Assembly: GCA_963843645.1 (NCBI GenBank)
Contig: CAWJLE010000003.1
Coordinates: 2,035,189-2,099,188 of the forward strand
Length of the DNA: 64,000 bases
Source of the DNA: CAWJLE01 sp963843645
Lineage (GTDB): Bacteria; Chloroflexota; Anaerolineae; DAOTYC01
Reading direction: 5' to 3'
Position numbers and translations under genes: made by a program. Below the pieces are notes generated by a model. The model made no database searches. It had not been told where the DNA came from and saw only the letters and a program-made list of their open reading frames with translations. Positions 62,840 through 64,000 of the stretch are shown here, piece after piece. Position 1 is the first letter of the stretch. Each line of letters begins with the position of its first letter.

Positions 62840-63773
62840 TCAGAGCTGTCCCAGGTACTGCTTCGCGACCTTGCAAACGTACGTGTATTTCGGATCGACG
62901 AGCTGGGTGCAGCGCGCCTCGGCGATTTGCCCCAGCAGCATAGCGCTTCCGGCTGGCTCAGGCCGAAGTCTTCCTCCAACCAATAGACCATCTCCTGCAC
63001 CGCGAGGCGAAACGCATCTTCCAGCGGTCGCGCGCAGCCGACCGTGACGATGTGCGTCGAGGTTTCGATCCGGGGCCACGTCATCGACTTCGGCTTCGGT
63101 TGCTCGACCTCCACCCAGGCCGTCACCACCGACCGCGTTTCGATCCCACCGGCGCAGCACAGTTCGCCGTCGCCCTGCAGAGGCGTGCACGTCCCCGATG
63201 TGCAGCAGCGCGCCTTCGACGAACACGGGCAGGTGGACGACGCTGCCGGCGGCGACCTCCTGGACGTCCAGGTTGCCGCCGTGTACCCCGTTGTCCGCAT
63301 TCGAGATGGCTTCGATTAGCGGCGCCGTGCCGATGACGCCGACCATCGGTGCGATGGGCAGCTTGAGGCGATCGCTCCAGTGCACGACGCCGTCGGCGAT
63401 GCGCACCACGTGATATTGCGGTCCCCACTCTGTGCGCCGGATCCAGTTGGGAAACGGGTTATCCCTGGGAACGATCCAGGTGTACCCAGCTCGTCCACGG
63501 CAATATCTTCGATGTGCACGACCAACACGTCGCCGGAAGGCGCCCCTTCCACGTAAATCGGCCCCGTGGCTGAGTTCACGTATGGGTAGGGGCTCTGCTG
63601 CCCTTCCGGGCTGTCGTCCATCGAGTGCAGCCAATCGCCGGTGTTCAGCTCCGTCTCCAACTGGAAACGGTCGCCGGGCTTCACGCACAGTTTCGGCGGA
63701 TGGGCGGCGCTGATCGTGTATACCTGGTTGCCCTTGCGCCCCAGCCGCAAGTCGCTGCTTCTCCGTTGCTCAT
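62840..63773 (-). CDS. Acetamidase/formamidase family protein (frameshifted)
   Basis: FmdA/AmdA-type amidase that hydrolyses formamide or acetamide to ammonia and acid. ATG 63773-63771 (MSNGE) has GGGAGGTGACG upstream; a slip about 63755 connects to LRLGRKGNQVYTISAAHPPK. Family stretches are PGDRFQLETELNTGDWLHSM, ATGPIYVEGAPSGDVLVVHI, PMVGVIGTAPLIEAISNADN, HGGNLDVQEVAAGSVVHLPV with ALLHIGDVHA, then QGDGELCCAGGIETRSVVTA. The end, CKVAKQYLGQL, is at 62840. Slips are also needed near 63480, 63195 and 62940. Joined length is about 310 residues, normal for the family. It is convergent with the small regulator and downstream of a TPP-enzyme gene. Confidence 0.88.
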
Positions 63774-63806
63774 GTCGTCACCTCCCTCGTGTCAAGCTTC
63801 CCGACC

Positions 63807-64000
63807 TTACGTTCTCTTTTTCAGTGCCTCGGACAGCCGCAGCAACCCCGGTGACACGTCGTCCGCCGCCAGCCGCACGTCCAGGATCGAGAAGCACTCT
63901 GTGTGCTCGCGAGCGGACGCCAGCGCCCGTCCGAGCTGCTCCTCGGTCTCCACCACAAATCCGAGTCCGGGAGCCCAATACTTCGGGCAGCCGGCTGTAT
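63807..64000 (-). CDS. C-terminus of a thiamine-diphosphate-dependent enzyme (partial)
   Basis: The leftward frame from the window edge to TAA 63809-63807 gives 63 residues: CPKYWAPGLGFVVETEEQLG, then RALASAREHTECFSILDVRL and DDVSPGLLRLSEALKKRT. This is the end pattern of the C-terminal TPP domain of pyruvate/indolepyruvate decarboxylase-like enzymes (GFxVxTExEL ... AL ... ILxVxL). The specific enzyme cannot be named from this piece. It ends 34 bp before the amidase start and may share its transcript. Confidence 0.65.
   Translation of the reverse strand, partial: TAGCPKYWAPGLGFVVETEEQLGRALASAREHTECFSILDVRLAADDVSPGLLRLSEALKKRT

Overview
The window is high-GC bacterial chromosome, most likely from a Chloroflexota (Anaerolineae-like) genome or metagenome bin. 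This is an inference from four things: the rpmB / Asp23 / FakA / DegV / RecG / CoaD neighbourhood shared by Firmicutes and Chloroflexota, the many secreted PD40 beta-propellers on Thr/Pro-rich stalks, the PdxS-PdxT pair next to a MocR regulator, and a very high load of intergenic palindromes. Promoters are classical sigma-70 (TTGACA, about 17 bp, TATAAT) and can be placed for many transcription units. No phage, CRISPR array, rRNA, integrase or transposase was found.

Layout. 1-146: start of a leftward gene, perhaps an APC permease. 0.6-2.6 kb: secreted PD40 protein. 2.7-3.3 kb: a 97-bp tandem array running into an 86-bp-arm hairpin. 3.3-6.6 kb: MocR regulator, pdxS, pdxT (vitamin B6). 6.7-12 kb: PolX, a TtcA-like tRNA thiolase, an erythromycin-esterase-like protein, a phosphotransacetylase-like protein and a small ABM-fold protein. 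12.1-23 kb, leftward: phosphodiesterase, glyA, AIR-synthase-like protein, coiled-coil protein, coaD, recG, DUF559 nuclease, DegV (FakB-like), FakA, Asp23; then rpmB rightward and rpe leftward. 24.4-29.8 kb, rightward: tadA, tRNA-Ser(CGA), a CDP-alcohol phosphatidyltransferase, pyk, an alkyltransferase-like protein, an EamA permease and an S1-domain protein.

29.9-47.9 kb is an envelope-rich block: a TPR-PD40 protein, a 1057-residue propeller lipoprotein, two paralogous secreted proteins of unknown function ending in KDWWxGR, an alpha/beta hydrolase, a GH13 remnant, a glutaredoxin, a polytopic membrane protein and an 1872-residue beta-helix / Ig-repeat protein. 48.2-53.4 kb: zwf-pgl (oxidative pentose phosphate entry), then two YeeE/YedE sulfur transporters and an SLC13-type permease. 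53.6-54.3 kb: a leftward glutaredoxin gene overlapping a ferredoxin:disulfide-reductase/rubredoxin fusion. 54.6-64 kb: hybrid histidine kinase, a repeat island, two TfoX-N proteins, a LacI regulator, a large secreted protein, a small DNA-binding-like protein, acetamidase/formamidase and the end of a TPP enzyme.

Caution: at least 16 genes, including normally essential glyA and recG, carry single-base frameshifts, clustered at 4.9-19.1 kb and 53.7-63.8 kb. Sequencing or assembly indels are the simplest explanation. Frameshifted genes are reported below as single CDS spans, with junctions given approximately.
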